Positions 8,157-14,407 of a DNA stretch of 32,782 nt are shown in pieces. Each line of letters starts with the position of its first letter. Positions within the stretch are counted from its first letter, which is position 1. The translations under genes were made by a program, and so were the position numbers. The notes under the pieces were generated by a model, which had not been told where the DNA came from, made no database searches, and worked only from the letters and a program-made list of their open reading frames with translations. Origin of the DNA: an uncultured Bacteroidales bacterium (lineage in GTDB: Bacteria; Bacteroidota; Bacteroidia; Bacteroidales; P3); the NCBI GenBank assembly GCA_937876865.1, contig CALEFF010000085.1:1-32782 (forward strand). Direction: 5' to 3'.

Positions 8157-9192
8157 AGTATTGGGGTTAATGTCAGGAACCTCACTTGATGGATTAGATA
8201 TTGCGTATTGCGAGTTTAATGAAGAGAAAGGGAAGTGGACTTATTCTATTCCAAAGGCGGAAACTATTGCATACGAGGAGGATTTTAAGAGAAAAATAAT
8301 TTCAATGGAGAATGCCTCGGCAAATGAGTTGGCAAGATTTTCGGTAGAGTTGGGAAGTTTTTTTGGAAGTAAGGCAAGAGAGTTTTTGGATAAGCATTCG
8401 CTTGATGTAGATTTTGTTTGCTCTCACGGACAAACTATTTTTCATCGTCCCGATTTGCATTACACAACTCAAATTGGGGATTTGTCGGCTCTTTGTGCAA
8501 AAGCAAAGCAAAATGTTATTGGAGATTTTCGCTCAATGGACGTTGCACTAGGTGGACAAGGTGCTCCACTTGTGCCGATTGGTGATGAAATATTATTTTC
8601 TTCTTATGAGAATTGTTTGAATCTTGGAGGCTTTTCAAATATTAGCCTAAAAAAGCAAGGAAAACGCATAGCCTATGATATTTGTCCTGTAAATATTGTC
8701 TTGAATCATCTTTGCGAAAAATTATCTTTACCTTTTGACAATGGTGGACAAATAGCCGCATCGGGAAAGGTTGATGAAAATCTTTTGAAACAATTAAACG
8801 CTTTACCTTATTATAAAAAGAAAACAAATAAATCCTTAGGCAAAGAATGGGTTGTTGAGAATATTTTTCCATTGTTAGAAAAAGCTAATTTGGAAACAAA
8901 AGACCTTTTGGCAACTTTTACCGAACATATAGCAATTCAATTGTCAAAAAACATAACGGGTAGAACGCTTTTGACGGGAGGTGGAGTTTATAATACGTAT
9001 TTAGTAGAAAGATTAAAAAATAAAACAACGCATACAATAGAAATACCCGAAAAAACGATTATAGATTATAAGGAAGCGATGATTTTTGCATTTTTAGGAG
9101 TATTGCGTACAAAGAAACAAGCAAATTGCCTTGCCTCGGTTACCGGAGCAAGTAAAGATAATTGTGGAGGAGTTATTGTTCAATGGATTTAA
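8146..9192 (+). CDS. anmK: Anhydro-N-acetylmuramic acid kinase
   Basis: AnmK opens the anhydro ring of 1,6-anhydroMurNAc and phosphorylates it to MurNAc-6-phosphate, a step of peptidoglycan recycling. The 348-residue protein shows the family N terminus GLMSGTSLDGLD (7-18), the catalytic-region SHGQTIFHRPD and GDFRSMDVALGGQGAPLVP, LNLGGFSNI, and the C-terminal LTGGGVYNTYLVERL. The start overlaps the end of murF by 11 bp, and its end overlaps the sigma factor start by 10 bp, so all are probably translated from one message. Confidence 0.95.
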   Translation: MFYRVLGLMSGTSLDGLDIAYCEFNEEKGKWTYSIPKAETIAYEEDFKRKIISMENASANELARFSVELGSFFGSKAREFLDKHSLDVDFVCSHGQTIFHRPDLHYTTQIGDLSALCAKAKQNVIGDFRSMDVALGGQGAPLVPIGDEILFSSYENCLNLGGFSNISLKKQGKRIAYDICPVNIVLNHLCEKLSLPFDNGGQIAASGKVDENLLKQLNALPYYKKKTNKSLGKEWVVENIFPLLEKANLETKDLLATFTEHIAIQLSKNITGRTLLTGGGVYNTYLVERLKNKTTHTIEIPEKTIIDYKEAMIFAFLGVLRTKKQANCLASVTGASKDNCGGVIVQWI

Positions 9193-9746
9193 ATCAAAAC
9201 GAAAATAATATATTAAAACTAATCAAGCATTCCTCAACTCGTGAAAGGGGATATAAACTTCTTGTAAGTAGATATTCGCAAATGATTTATTGGCAAGTGA
9301 GACGTATGGTGCTTTCTCACGATGATGCCGATGATTTGGTGCAAGAAATCTTTATTAAGATATTTGAAAATATTGAAAGTTTTCATAACGAATCTAAACT
9401 TTCAACTTGGATTTATAGAATAGCGTATAATCACACAATTAACTATATAAAATCTAAGTCAAATAGGTTATCTAAAAACAATTCTTCGTTTGAACAAGAG
9501 ATGTTTGAGAATTTACAATCCGATGCTTTGTTTAATGGAGATGAAATAGAGGTTAAACTACAAAAAGCAATGCTTGCATTACCCGCAAAACAAAGAGCGG
9601 TTTTTCAAATGAGATATTATGATGACCTTTCTTTTTCTCAAATAGCCGAAATCACAAAAACAACGCAAGGAGCATTGAAAGCATCGTATCATATTGCGGC
9701 TAAAAAAATAGAAGAGTTGATGTTAGATGAAGATTTTTCATTATAA
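9183..9746 (+). CDS. ECF-type RNA polymerase sigma factor
   Basis: A 187-residue sigma-70 family factor. Region 2 shows DADDLVQEIFIKIFENIESF and LSTWIYRIAYNHTINYIKS; region 4 shows LPAKQRAVFQMRYYDDLSFSQIAEITKTTQGALKASYHIAAKKIEEL with a helix-turn-helix. An earlier in-frame ATG (9162) exists, but MDLNQNENN at 9183 is the more typical start and gives a 10-bp overlap with anmK. The next genes encode a single-pass membrane protein and a Spy-like periplasmic protein, the usual sigma/anti-sigma/effector order in Bacteroidetes, which points to envelope-stress control. Confidence 0.9.
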   Translation: MDLNQNENNILKLIKHSSTRERGYKLLVSRYSQMIYWQVRRMVLSHDDADDLVQEIFIKIFENIESFHNESKLSTWIYRIAYNHTINYIKSKSNRLSKNNSSFEQEMFENLQSDALFNGDEIEVKLQKAMLALPAKQRAVFQMRYYDDLSFSQIAEITKTTQGALKASYHIAAKKIEELMLDEDFSL

Positions 9747-9799
9747 AATTAAACCTTTTATACAAAATATTGTCAAAACAAAGGTAAACAAAAAGAAAA

Positions 9800-10228
9800 A
9801 TGGAGCAAAAAAATAACCCTTTTAGAGTTCCGGAAAATTATTTTGATAATTTATCCAATCGATTAGAGACCGAATCTAAAAGAAAGCACGTCTCTGTTTC
9901 AAGAGTCTTGAAATATGTTGCAAGCATATCGCTTGTTTTGACTTTGTCTATAAGTGCTTTTGTTGTGATATTTACCGATGATAGAAAAGAACCTTTGCTT
10001 TCCTCTAATTTCTTTTCACTATTTTCTCCCAATGAAAAGAATGTGAAAAATAATACAAAACAAGATTTAACTCAATCCTCTCAAATTGCTTGGGAAAAGA
10101 AAGTAGAAACGATTATTGCCGAGGCGGAACAAATTCAATTCACGGAAGAGGAATTGGATTATTTGGAAAGTTTTGTTGATGAGGATATTAACGAGTATGT
10201 GTTTAATAATTTTGAAAATTTAGAATAA
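9800..10228 (+). CDS. Putative membrane-anchored anti-sigma factor
   Basis: A 142-residue protein with a cytoplasmic N terminus (NPFRVPENYFDNLSNRLE, a 'F-VPENYF' opening common in Bacteroidetes proteins encoded next to ECF sigma factors), one membrane segment (about 39-59) and an acidic C-terminal domain that would face the periplasm. No zinc-binding anti-sigma motif is visible. It follows the sigma factor by 53 bp, and its stop overlaps the start of the next gene (TAATG). The anti-sigma role is inferred from position and topology. Confidence 0.55.
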   Translation: MEQKNNPFRVPENYFDNLSNRLETESKRKHVSVSRVLKYVASISLVLTLSISAFVVIFTDDRKEPLLSSNFFSLFSPNEKNVKNNTKQDLTQSSQIAWEKKVETIIAEAEQIQFTEEELDYLESFVDEDINEYVFNNFENLE

Positions 10229-10758
10229 TGAAAAGAAGATTGATTTTAGCTTTATTGGTTATGTTTGCTTTGACATTACCTACTTATGCACAAAAAGATT
10301 GTCCTACTTGTAAGGAAAAAGAAAGAAAAGCCGCTCAACAAAAAATGATGAAAATGAAAAAAGCGACTTTTGTTCAAAATTTGAAACTTTCGCAAGAGGA
10401 AATGGAAAAATTTTGGCCTATATACGCTCAATATGATAAGGAAATAAATGCAACAATTGAGAAAAGGCATCATTTAATGAGTAAATACAAAGAAAAGGAT
10501 TTGCTTGAAATTGATTCGGAAACCGCAAAAATGTTGGTAGAACAAAATAATAAAATAGAAAGAGAACTATCGGAAATAAAGATTTCTTATTATGAAAAAT
10601 TCTTGTCTATTCTTCCTGCTCAAAAGGTTGCAAAACTAATAAAGGAAGAAAAACAAATGATGCGTAATCTTAGAAAAAAAGATAGACAAGAAAGTAAACC
10701 ACAAGAAACTTTATTGAAAAAAGAACAAAATAGTTTGCAATTGGTTCCTAAGAAGTAG
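10228..10758 (+). CDS. Spy/CpxP-like periplasmic protein
   Basis: 176 residues with a clear signal peptide ending at TYAQ. The mature protein is helical and highly charged, with FVQNLKLSQEEMEKFWPIYAQYDKEI and later SILPAQKVAKLIKEEKQMMRNL, which fit the Spy/CpxP 'L-x-Q' helical repeat pattern of periplasmic chaperones or metal-stress sensors. It is translationally coupled to the anti-sigma candidate through a 1-bp stop/start overlap. A role as target or co-sensor of the sigma factor is likely but not shown. Confidence 0.65.
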   Translation: MKRRLILALLVMFALTLPTYAQKDCPTCKEKERKAAQQKMMKMKKATFVQNLKLSQEEMEKFWPIYAQYDKEINATIEKRHHLMSKYKEKDLLEIDSETAKMLVEQNNKIERELSEIKISYYEKFLSILPAQKVAKLIKEEKQMMRNLRKKDRQESKPQETLLKKEQNSLQLVPKK

Positions 10759-10773
10759 TTGTGAACTTAAATA

Positions 10774-11559
10774 ATGACGGTTTCAATATTTCTAATTTTA
10801 ATTATATCCGGCTTATTCGTAGGATTTATTAACACGCTTTCGGCGGGAGGAACGGCAATCTCAATAGCACTTTATCTTGCCTTAGGTTTAAGTCCCGCAC
10901 AAGCTAATGCAACAAATAGAATAGGGGTTTTATTGCAATCATCTTTAACCTCTATTCTATTTGCTCGTAAAGGGCTACTTAAAAATAGTTATTTCTTTCG
11001 CCTTGCCTTGCCAACAATGTTTGGAGCCTTAGTAGGAGCGGGGCTTTCCGTTGTCTTGCCCGAAATTCTCTTTTCTTATTTTATGGGAATTAGCCTTTTG
11101 GTTATGATAATCTTTCTTTTTCGTTCGCCAAAGAAATTTGAGGAAGATGATTTTTCTAAAACCGAAAACGGAATTTCTTTCTTGCAATATTTTACTTTCT
11201 TTCTTATAGGAATTTATGGGGGATTTGTTCAAGTGGGAACGGGTTTTCTTTTAATGGCTGCCGGTTCTATGCTTTTGGGCTATAATATTGTTAAAACAAA
11301 TGCTTTGAAAACTACCGTAATGGCTTTTTATACCGTTGTTGCTCTTTTGGTTTTTTGGGGTGAGGGAAGCATTCATTGGCAATTTGGCTTGATTCATTCT
11401 ATTGGGACATTCATCGGTTCGTTTATTGCAACGAAATTAGCCTTTAAAAAAGGAGCAAAATTTATTAGATGGGTGGTTGTCTTTGTTATTATTTTCACCG
11501 CACTTTCTTTATTCAAAATTGTGGATTTGAAACACTTTTTTCAATTTTTAATCGTTTAG
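10774..11559 (+). CDS. TauE/SafE family membrane transporter
   Basis: 261 residues with about eight hydrophobic segments. The N-terminal half has GLFVGFINTLSAGGTAISIALYLALGLSPAQANATNRIGVLLQS and the C-terminal half IGIYGGFVQVGTGFLLMAAGSML...NALKT, the duplicated signature of TauE/SafE permeases, which export sulfite, sulfoacetate or other organic anions. The substrate is unknown. It starts 16 bp after the Spy-like gene, so it probably belongs to the same transcript. No terminator is seen after it, but a new promoter follows at 11585. Confidence 0.85.
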   Translation: MTVSIFLILIISGLFVGFINTLSAGGTAISIALYLALGLSPAQANATNRIGVLLQSSLTSILFARKGLLKNSYFFRLALPTMFGALVGAGLSVVLPEILFSYFMGISLLVMIIFLFRSPKKFEEDDFSKTENGISFLQYFTFFLIGIYGGFVQVGTGFLLMAAGSMLLGYNIVKTNALKTTVMAFYTVVALLVFWGEGSIHWQFGLIHSIGTFIGSFIATKLAFKKGAKFIRWVVVFVIIFTALSLFKIVDLKHFFQFLIV

Positions 11560-11584
11560 AGTTATAACTTATAAATAAAAATAT

Positions 11585-11592
11585 TATATTTG
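11585..11592 (+). promoter_or_regulatory. Promoter -7 box (TATATTTG) of the PepSY-like lipoprotein gene
   Basis: TATATTTG at 11585-11592, about 25 bp upstream of ATG 11617. A longer reading frame beginning with TTG inside this box is therefore unlikely to be used. Confidence 0.6.
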
Positions 11593-11616
11593 CAAATCAA
11601 AATAAGAGTAAAAACT

Positions 11617-12066
11617 ATGAAAAAAGTTGCGTTAATATTATTGGCTTGCACATTGGTAACAAGTTGTGCTACTACAAAAAAAGATAAATATAAATCGGTA
11701 GATGAAAAAGATGTTCCAACAAAATTTGTTCAAGATTTCAAGAAACGCCGTCCCGAAATAGAACAAGCACATTGGAAAATGGTAGATTCAACTTGTTATA
11801 TTGCTAAGTTTAAGGCATCGGGCAATGATGTAAGTATGAAATTTAAAAACACATCGGTTGAAACCGCTTGGAACGTGCCTTTGGAATACACTCCTAAGAC
11901 AATAATTGATTATATTGAACAAAACTATGCGGGTTACAAAATAGAAAGCATAGATATTGTAGATGTAAGAAATAAAAAGAGTTACATAGCAACAATTTAT
12001 AAAAAAAGCGAAGAAGTAAAACTTCAATTTGACCTTCAAGGTTACTTTACAAAAGTAATGGAATAA
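11617..12066 (+). CDS. PepSY-like (beta-lactamase-inhibitor-like) lipoprotein
   Basis: 149 residues from ATG 11617. The signal peptide ends in a lipobox LVTSC (Cys17), so it should be lipid-anchored. The mature part (VPTKFVQDFKKRRPEIEQAHWKMVD, KFKASGNDVSMKFK, WNVPLEYTPKTIIDYIEQNYAGYKIESIDIVD) matches the two-module Bacteroidetes PepSY-like family, in which each module has the pattern 'P..v...f...yP...i..a.W'. The molecular role is unknown. It is monocistronic, with its own promoter (11585) and a hairpin terminator at 12082. Confidence 0.75.
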   Translation: MKKVALILLACTLVTSCATTKKDKYKSVDEKDVPTKFVQDFKKRRPEIEQAHWKMVDSTCYIAKFKASGNDVSMKFKNTSVETAWNVPLEYTPKTIIDYIEQNYAGYKIESIDIVDVRNKKSYIATIYKKSEEVKLQFDLQGYFTKVME

Positions 12067-12081
12067 TAGATTTTATAAATT

Positions 12082-12134
12082 AACGAAAAACGGTGAAGCA
12101 TTTTTTCTTTGTTTCACCGTTTTTTTTCTTTGTT
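12082..12134 (+). terminator. Two-part hairpin terminator, left copy of a direct repeat pair
   Basis: Inner stem ACGGTGAAGC / GTTTCACCGT (12090-12099 with 12111-12120) around loop 12100-12110, and an outer stem AACGAA / TTTGTT (12082-12087 with 12129-12134). T-runs follow the inner stem. It matches the element at 13766-13818 except for base changes that preserve pairing. It sits between the PepSY-like gene and the cassette at 12208. Confidence 0.8.
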
Positions 12135-12138
12135 TTAT

Positions 12139-12169
12139 TTTGTAGATATATATTTTTTACATATCTTTG
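12139..12169 (+). promoter_or_regulatory. Strong Bacteroidetes promoter (TTTG-N19-TATCTTTG)
   Basis: TTTG at 12139-12142, 19-bp spacing, TATCTTTG at 12162-12169: an excellent match to the Bacteroidetes housekeeping sigma consensus. It drives the lipoprotein gene at 12208 with a leader of about 33 nt. Confidence 0.8.
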
Positions 12170-12207
12170 TGGGCGTAAAATATTTATAAACCATAAAAAA
12201 TAAAGTT

Positions 12208-13098
12208 ATGAAACAAACAATTAAAAAATTAGTATTAGTTGTAATGTGTTTTACACTAATATGTTGTGAAGAAAAGGAAAGTAATGATAATTCGTTTAAC
12301 TTTCAGCAAAAAACAAAGACAGAAAATCCATTTAATTATCTTGGAGAAAGACATAATTGCTATTTGGATAATTTTGCAGAGTATTTAGATGGCTCTACTA
12401 ATTTCTCAACACGAAATATTTATGATTTTGATGTTCAAGAAAATAAAATAAACTATAATTCTATGTCTTATTTGGATTATAAGTGTAGTTTAGATTCAAT
12501 TGATGATATTACATTTGATTATTTTTTTGGAACATCACCAGATGTAACGACTATAACAAGTGATAGTGTAGTTGCGGAGTATTTAGATTATTTTAGAACA
12601 TTGTCTTTAAATGCTATAACATCAACTATTGCAATGTCACCGAGCGATTTTTCTACTTCAATAGAAAGAATGGAAGTTGATTTTATGTCTAAGTATAGTA
12701 ATTTACGTGATGTAGAAGATTCTTTAAGATATGTGACGGTTTTAGGAATGTTGGCTATTGCAAAATATTCTTATCAGTATTGGTACGATGCTTCTTTTAA
12801 TAAATCATCATTATGGTATCCTATTATACAAAATAGATTGAATGTAAAAAGCGATAAACCAAGTTTTTGGGAAAGGTGTAAAGATGTCGCAAATGTTGTA
12901 GCAGGAGCTGTCGTAGGTTTTACTGTTGATGTTGTTACCTATGTAAAAGAATCAGTTAATTTAGGTGGAACAGTAATAAACAGTCCTAATGAAAAACCGA
13001 TAGCATCTGGGGTAAATACATCTTTTGATATAGGAGGTGGTGCGTGTGATAAAGCAGAAACAGCATCTTCTAATGCTTATAATAATATTGTTTATTAA
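12208..13098 (+). CDS. Uncharacterised lipoprotein
   Basis: A 296-residue protein I do not recognise. The N terminus MKQTIKKLVLVVMCFTLICC followed by EEKESND looks like a lipoprotein signal; acidic residues just after the Cys are typical of Bacteroidetes lipoproteins sent to the cell surface. The body is Asp/Ser/Tyr-rich without Cys pairs or catalytic motifs. A hydrophobic glycine-rich stretch (NVVAGAVVGFTVDVVTYV, about residues 230-247) lies near the C terminus and could be membrane-active or buried. It is followed 24 bp later by a barrel-like gene, and the pair lies between two copies of one hairpin. It could be an exported effector or adhesin-like protein, but nothing decisive is visible. 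Confidence 0.6.
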   Translation: MKQTIKKLVLVVMCFTLICCEEKESNDNSFNFQQKTKTENPFNYLGERHNCYLDNFAEYLDGSTNFSTRNIYDFDVQENKINYNSMSYLDYKCSLDSIDDITFDYFFGTSPDVTTITSDSVVAEYLDYFRTLSLNAITSTIAMSPSDFSTSIERMEVDFMSKYSNLRDVEDSLRYVTVLGMLAIAKYSYQYWYDASFNKSSLWYPIIQNRLNVKSDKPSFWERCKDVANVVAGAVVGFTVDVVTYVKESVNLGGTVINSPNEKPIASGVNTSFDIGGGACDKAETASSNAYNNIVY

Positions 13099-13122
13099 AA
13101 GTTAATTTTAAAATAGTGGATT

Positions 13123-13746
13123 ATGAAAAAGATGGTTTTTTTATTTACATTATTATTTGTTACTAATTTAATATTTGCACAAAAAGATACTTTTGTTTCA
13201 TTCAATCCTTTGAAAGTTAAAATGGGTATGGAATATAGGTATAATAATTTTAATAATAATTATTCAACTAATCCTGTATTGACTTTTGGATTGGAAGCTA
13301 GGTTGTTAGGAAAAATTAGTCATTGGAAATATATACCACCAGATAGTACCTTTTTTCATGGTATTTTTTGTGGAATAGATTATGGAATTGGTAAATCTAA
13401 TCTTGACTGCGATGTTTATTCTGCTTCTGCTCAATTGATGTATGGTACAACTGGAGTAGGAAGTGCGACATCTGTTGCTGTGCGACAATTGATGATAGGA
13501 ACAAAGTATCAATATGATAATATTTTAACGCAAACTAAATCATTGCATAATCATTCTCTTGGAGCGTTTCTTAGATATTCACACTTCCAATGGAATCTTG
13601 AAGTAGGATATTTATGGGGGCTTAATAAATTGGAAATGGAATCTAAAATGAATACATTTTTCTTGAAATTATCAGTTTCTATTCCAACTTTTGGTTTTTC
13701 GTATAGAGCGAATATGAATAAAACATTTAATGCTGCTACATTATAA
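13123..13746 (+). CDS. Putative outer-membrane beta-barrel protein, uncharacterised
   Basis: 207 residues. A signal peptide (MKKMVFLFTLLFVTNLIFAQ) is followed by alternating hydrophobic/polar strands such as VKMGMEYRYNNFNNNYSTN, VLTFGLEARLLG, LGAFLRYSHFQWNLEVGYLWG and FFLKLSVSIPTFGFSYRANM, consistent with a small outer-membrane barrel. No specific family is recognised. It is probably co-transcribed with the lipoprotein 24 bp upstream. The two may act together at the surface, by analogy with other Bacteroidetes lipoprotein/barrel pairs. Confidence 0.6.
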   Translation: MKKMVFLFTLLFVTNLIFAQKDTFVSFNPLKVKMGMEYRYNNFNNNYSTNPVLTFGLEARLLGKISHWKYIPPDSTFFHGIFCGIDYGIGKSNLDCDVYSASAQLMYGTTGVGSATSVAVRQLMIGTKYQYDNILTQTKSLHNHSLGAFLRYSHFQWNLEVGYLWGLNKLEMESKMNTFFLKLSVSIPTFGFSYRANMNKTFNAATL

Positions 13747-13765
13747 AAATATACTTAATTAAATC

Positions 13766-13818
13766 AACGAAAAGCGATGAAACATTTTTTCTTTGTTTCA
13801 TCGCTTTTTTTCTTCGTT
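13766..13818 (+). terminator. Two-part hairpin terminator, right copy of the direct repeat pair
   Basis: Inner stem GCGATGAAAC / GTTTCATCGC (13774-13783 with 13795-13804), loop 13784-13794 identical to the 12082 copy, outer stem AACGAA / TTCGTT (13766-13771 with 13813-13818). Its T-rich tail merges into the 21-bp repeat array that follows. Confidence 0.85.
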
Positions 13819-13827
13819 TTAAAAAAA

Positions 13828-13869
13828 TAATACTTGATTTTAAAAAATTATTTCTTGATTTTATTTTGA
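13828..13869 (+). repeat. 21-bp AT-rich repeat array (2 units)
   Basis: Two 21-bp units of the type TATTTCTTGATTTTAAAAAAT at 13828-13848 and 13849-13869, with a degenerate unit overlapping the terminator tail just upstream. The second unit contains the -33 box of the promoter at 13890. The same unit type occurs at 25552 and 31839. Confidence 0.75.
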
Positions 13870-13897
13870 TAAATCTTAGAGTTTTTATGTATATTTG
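13865..13897 (+). promoter_or_regulatory. Promoter for the small membrane protein and NfnAB-like genes
   Basis: TTTG at 13865-13868, 21-bp spacing, TATATTTG at 13890-13897. Transcription would start near 13903, about 15 nt before ATG 13919, which rules out a longer TTG-initiated reading frame that begins inside the box. Confidence 0.7.
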
Positions 13898-13918
13898 CAA
13901 ATTAAAATATTTGTATCA

Positions 13919-14401
13919 ATGAAAAAGTATCTTAAATTACTAAATAAGTCTTGGAATGCAATGATTCTTATAGAGGTTGTGCTTGTTGCAATGTTCTATG
14001 TATTAACTTATTACTATTATTTATCAAATGATGCTATTCTTTCAAAAGGATATAGCGTTACCTTTTCCTATGTCTTGATGTTGGTAATGGTGCTTTGTGT
14101 GTTTTTGGGCGGAAAGGGAACAAATCGCAAGATAAAAAACTTGGTTTCTTTACCTTTACCCGAAAAATTAGAGAAATATAGAATGTTACAAATAAAACGT
14201 TTGCGTTTTTATTCGTTGGTGAATATCGTTGCTTTAATAGGCTTGTTTTTTTGTAACCAAACTTCGTTTTTATTGTTTTCAATCATATCGGTTTTGCTAA
14301 CCCTTTTAAGCAAAGTGTCGGAATTGAAATTGAAAATGGAACTTTCTCTTAGCGAAGAGGAAATTGAAAATATGGAAAAATTGAAATTTGAAAAAATATA
14401 A
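13919..14401 (+). CDS. Small membrane protein of unknown function
   Basis: 160 residues with four predicted membrane helices (NAMILIEVVLVAMFYVLTYY, VTFSYVLMLVMVLCVFLGG, FYSLVNIVALIGLFF, SFLLFSIISVLLTLLS), basic loops and a charged C terminus (MELSLSEEEIENMEKLKFEK). I do not recognise the family. It ends 6 bp before the NfnAB-like gene and so is co-transcribed with it. Any functional link to the flavoprotein is unknown. Confidence 0.7.
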   Translation: MKKYLKLLNKSWNAMILIEVVLVAMFYVLTYYYYLSNDAILSKGYSVTFSYVLMLVMVLCVFLGGKGTNRKIKNLVSLPLPEKLEKYRMLQIKRLRFYSLVNIVALIGLFFCNQTSFLLFSIISVLLTLLSKVSELKLKMELSLSEEEIENMEKLKFEKI

Positions 14402-14407
14402 TATATT

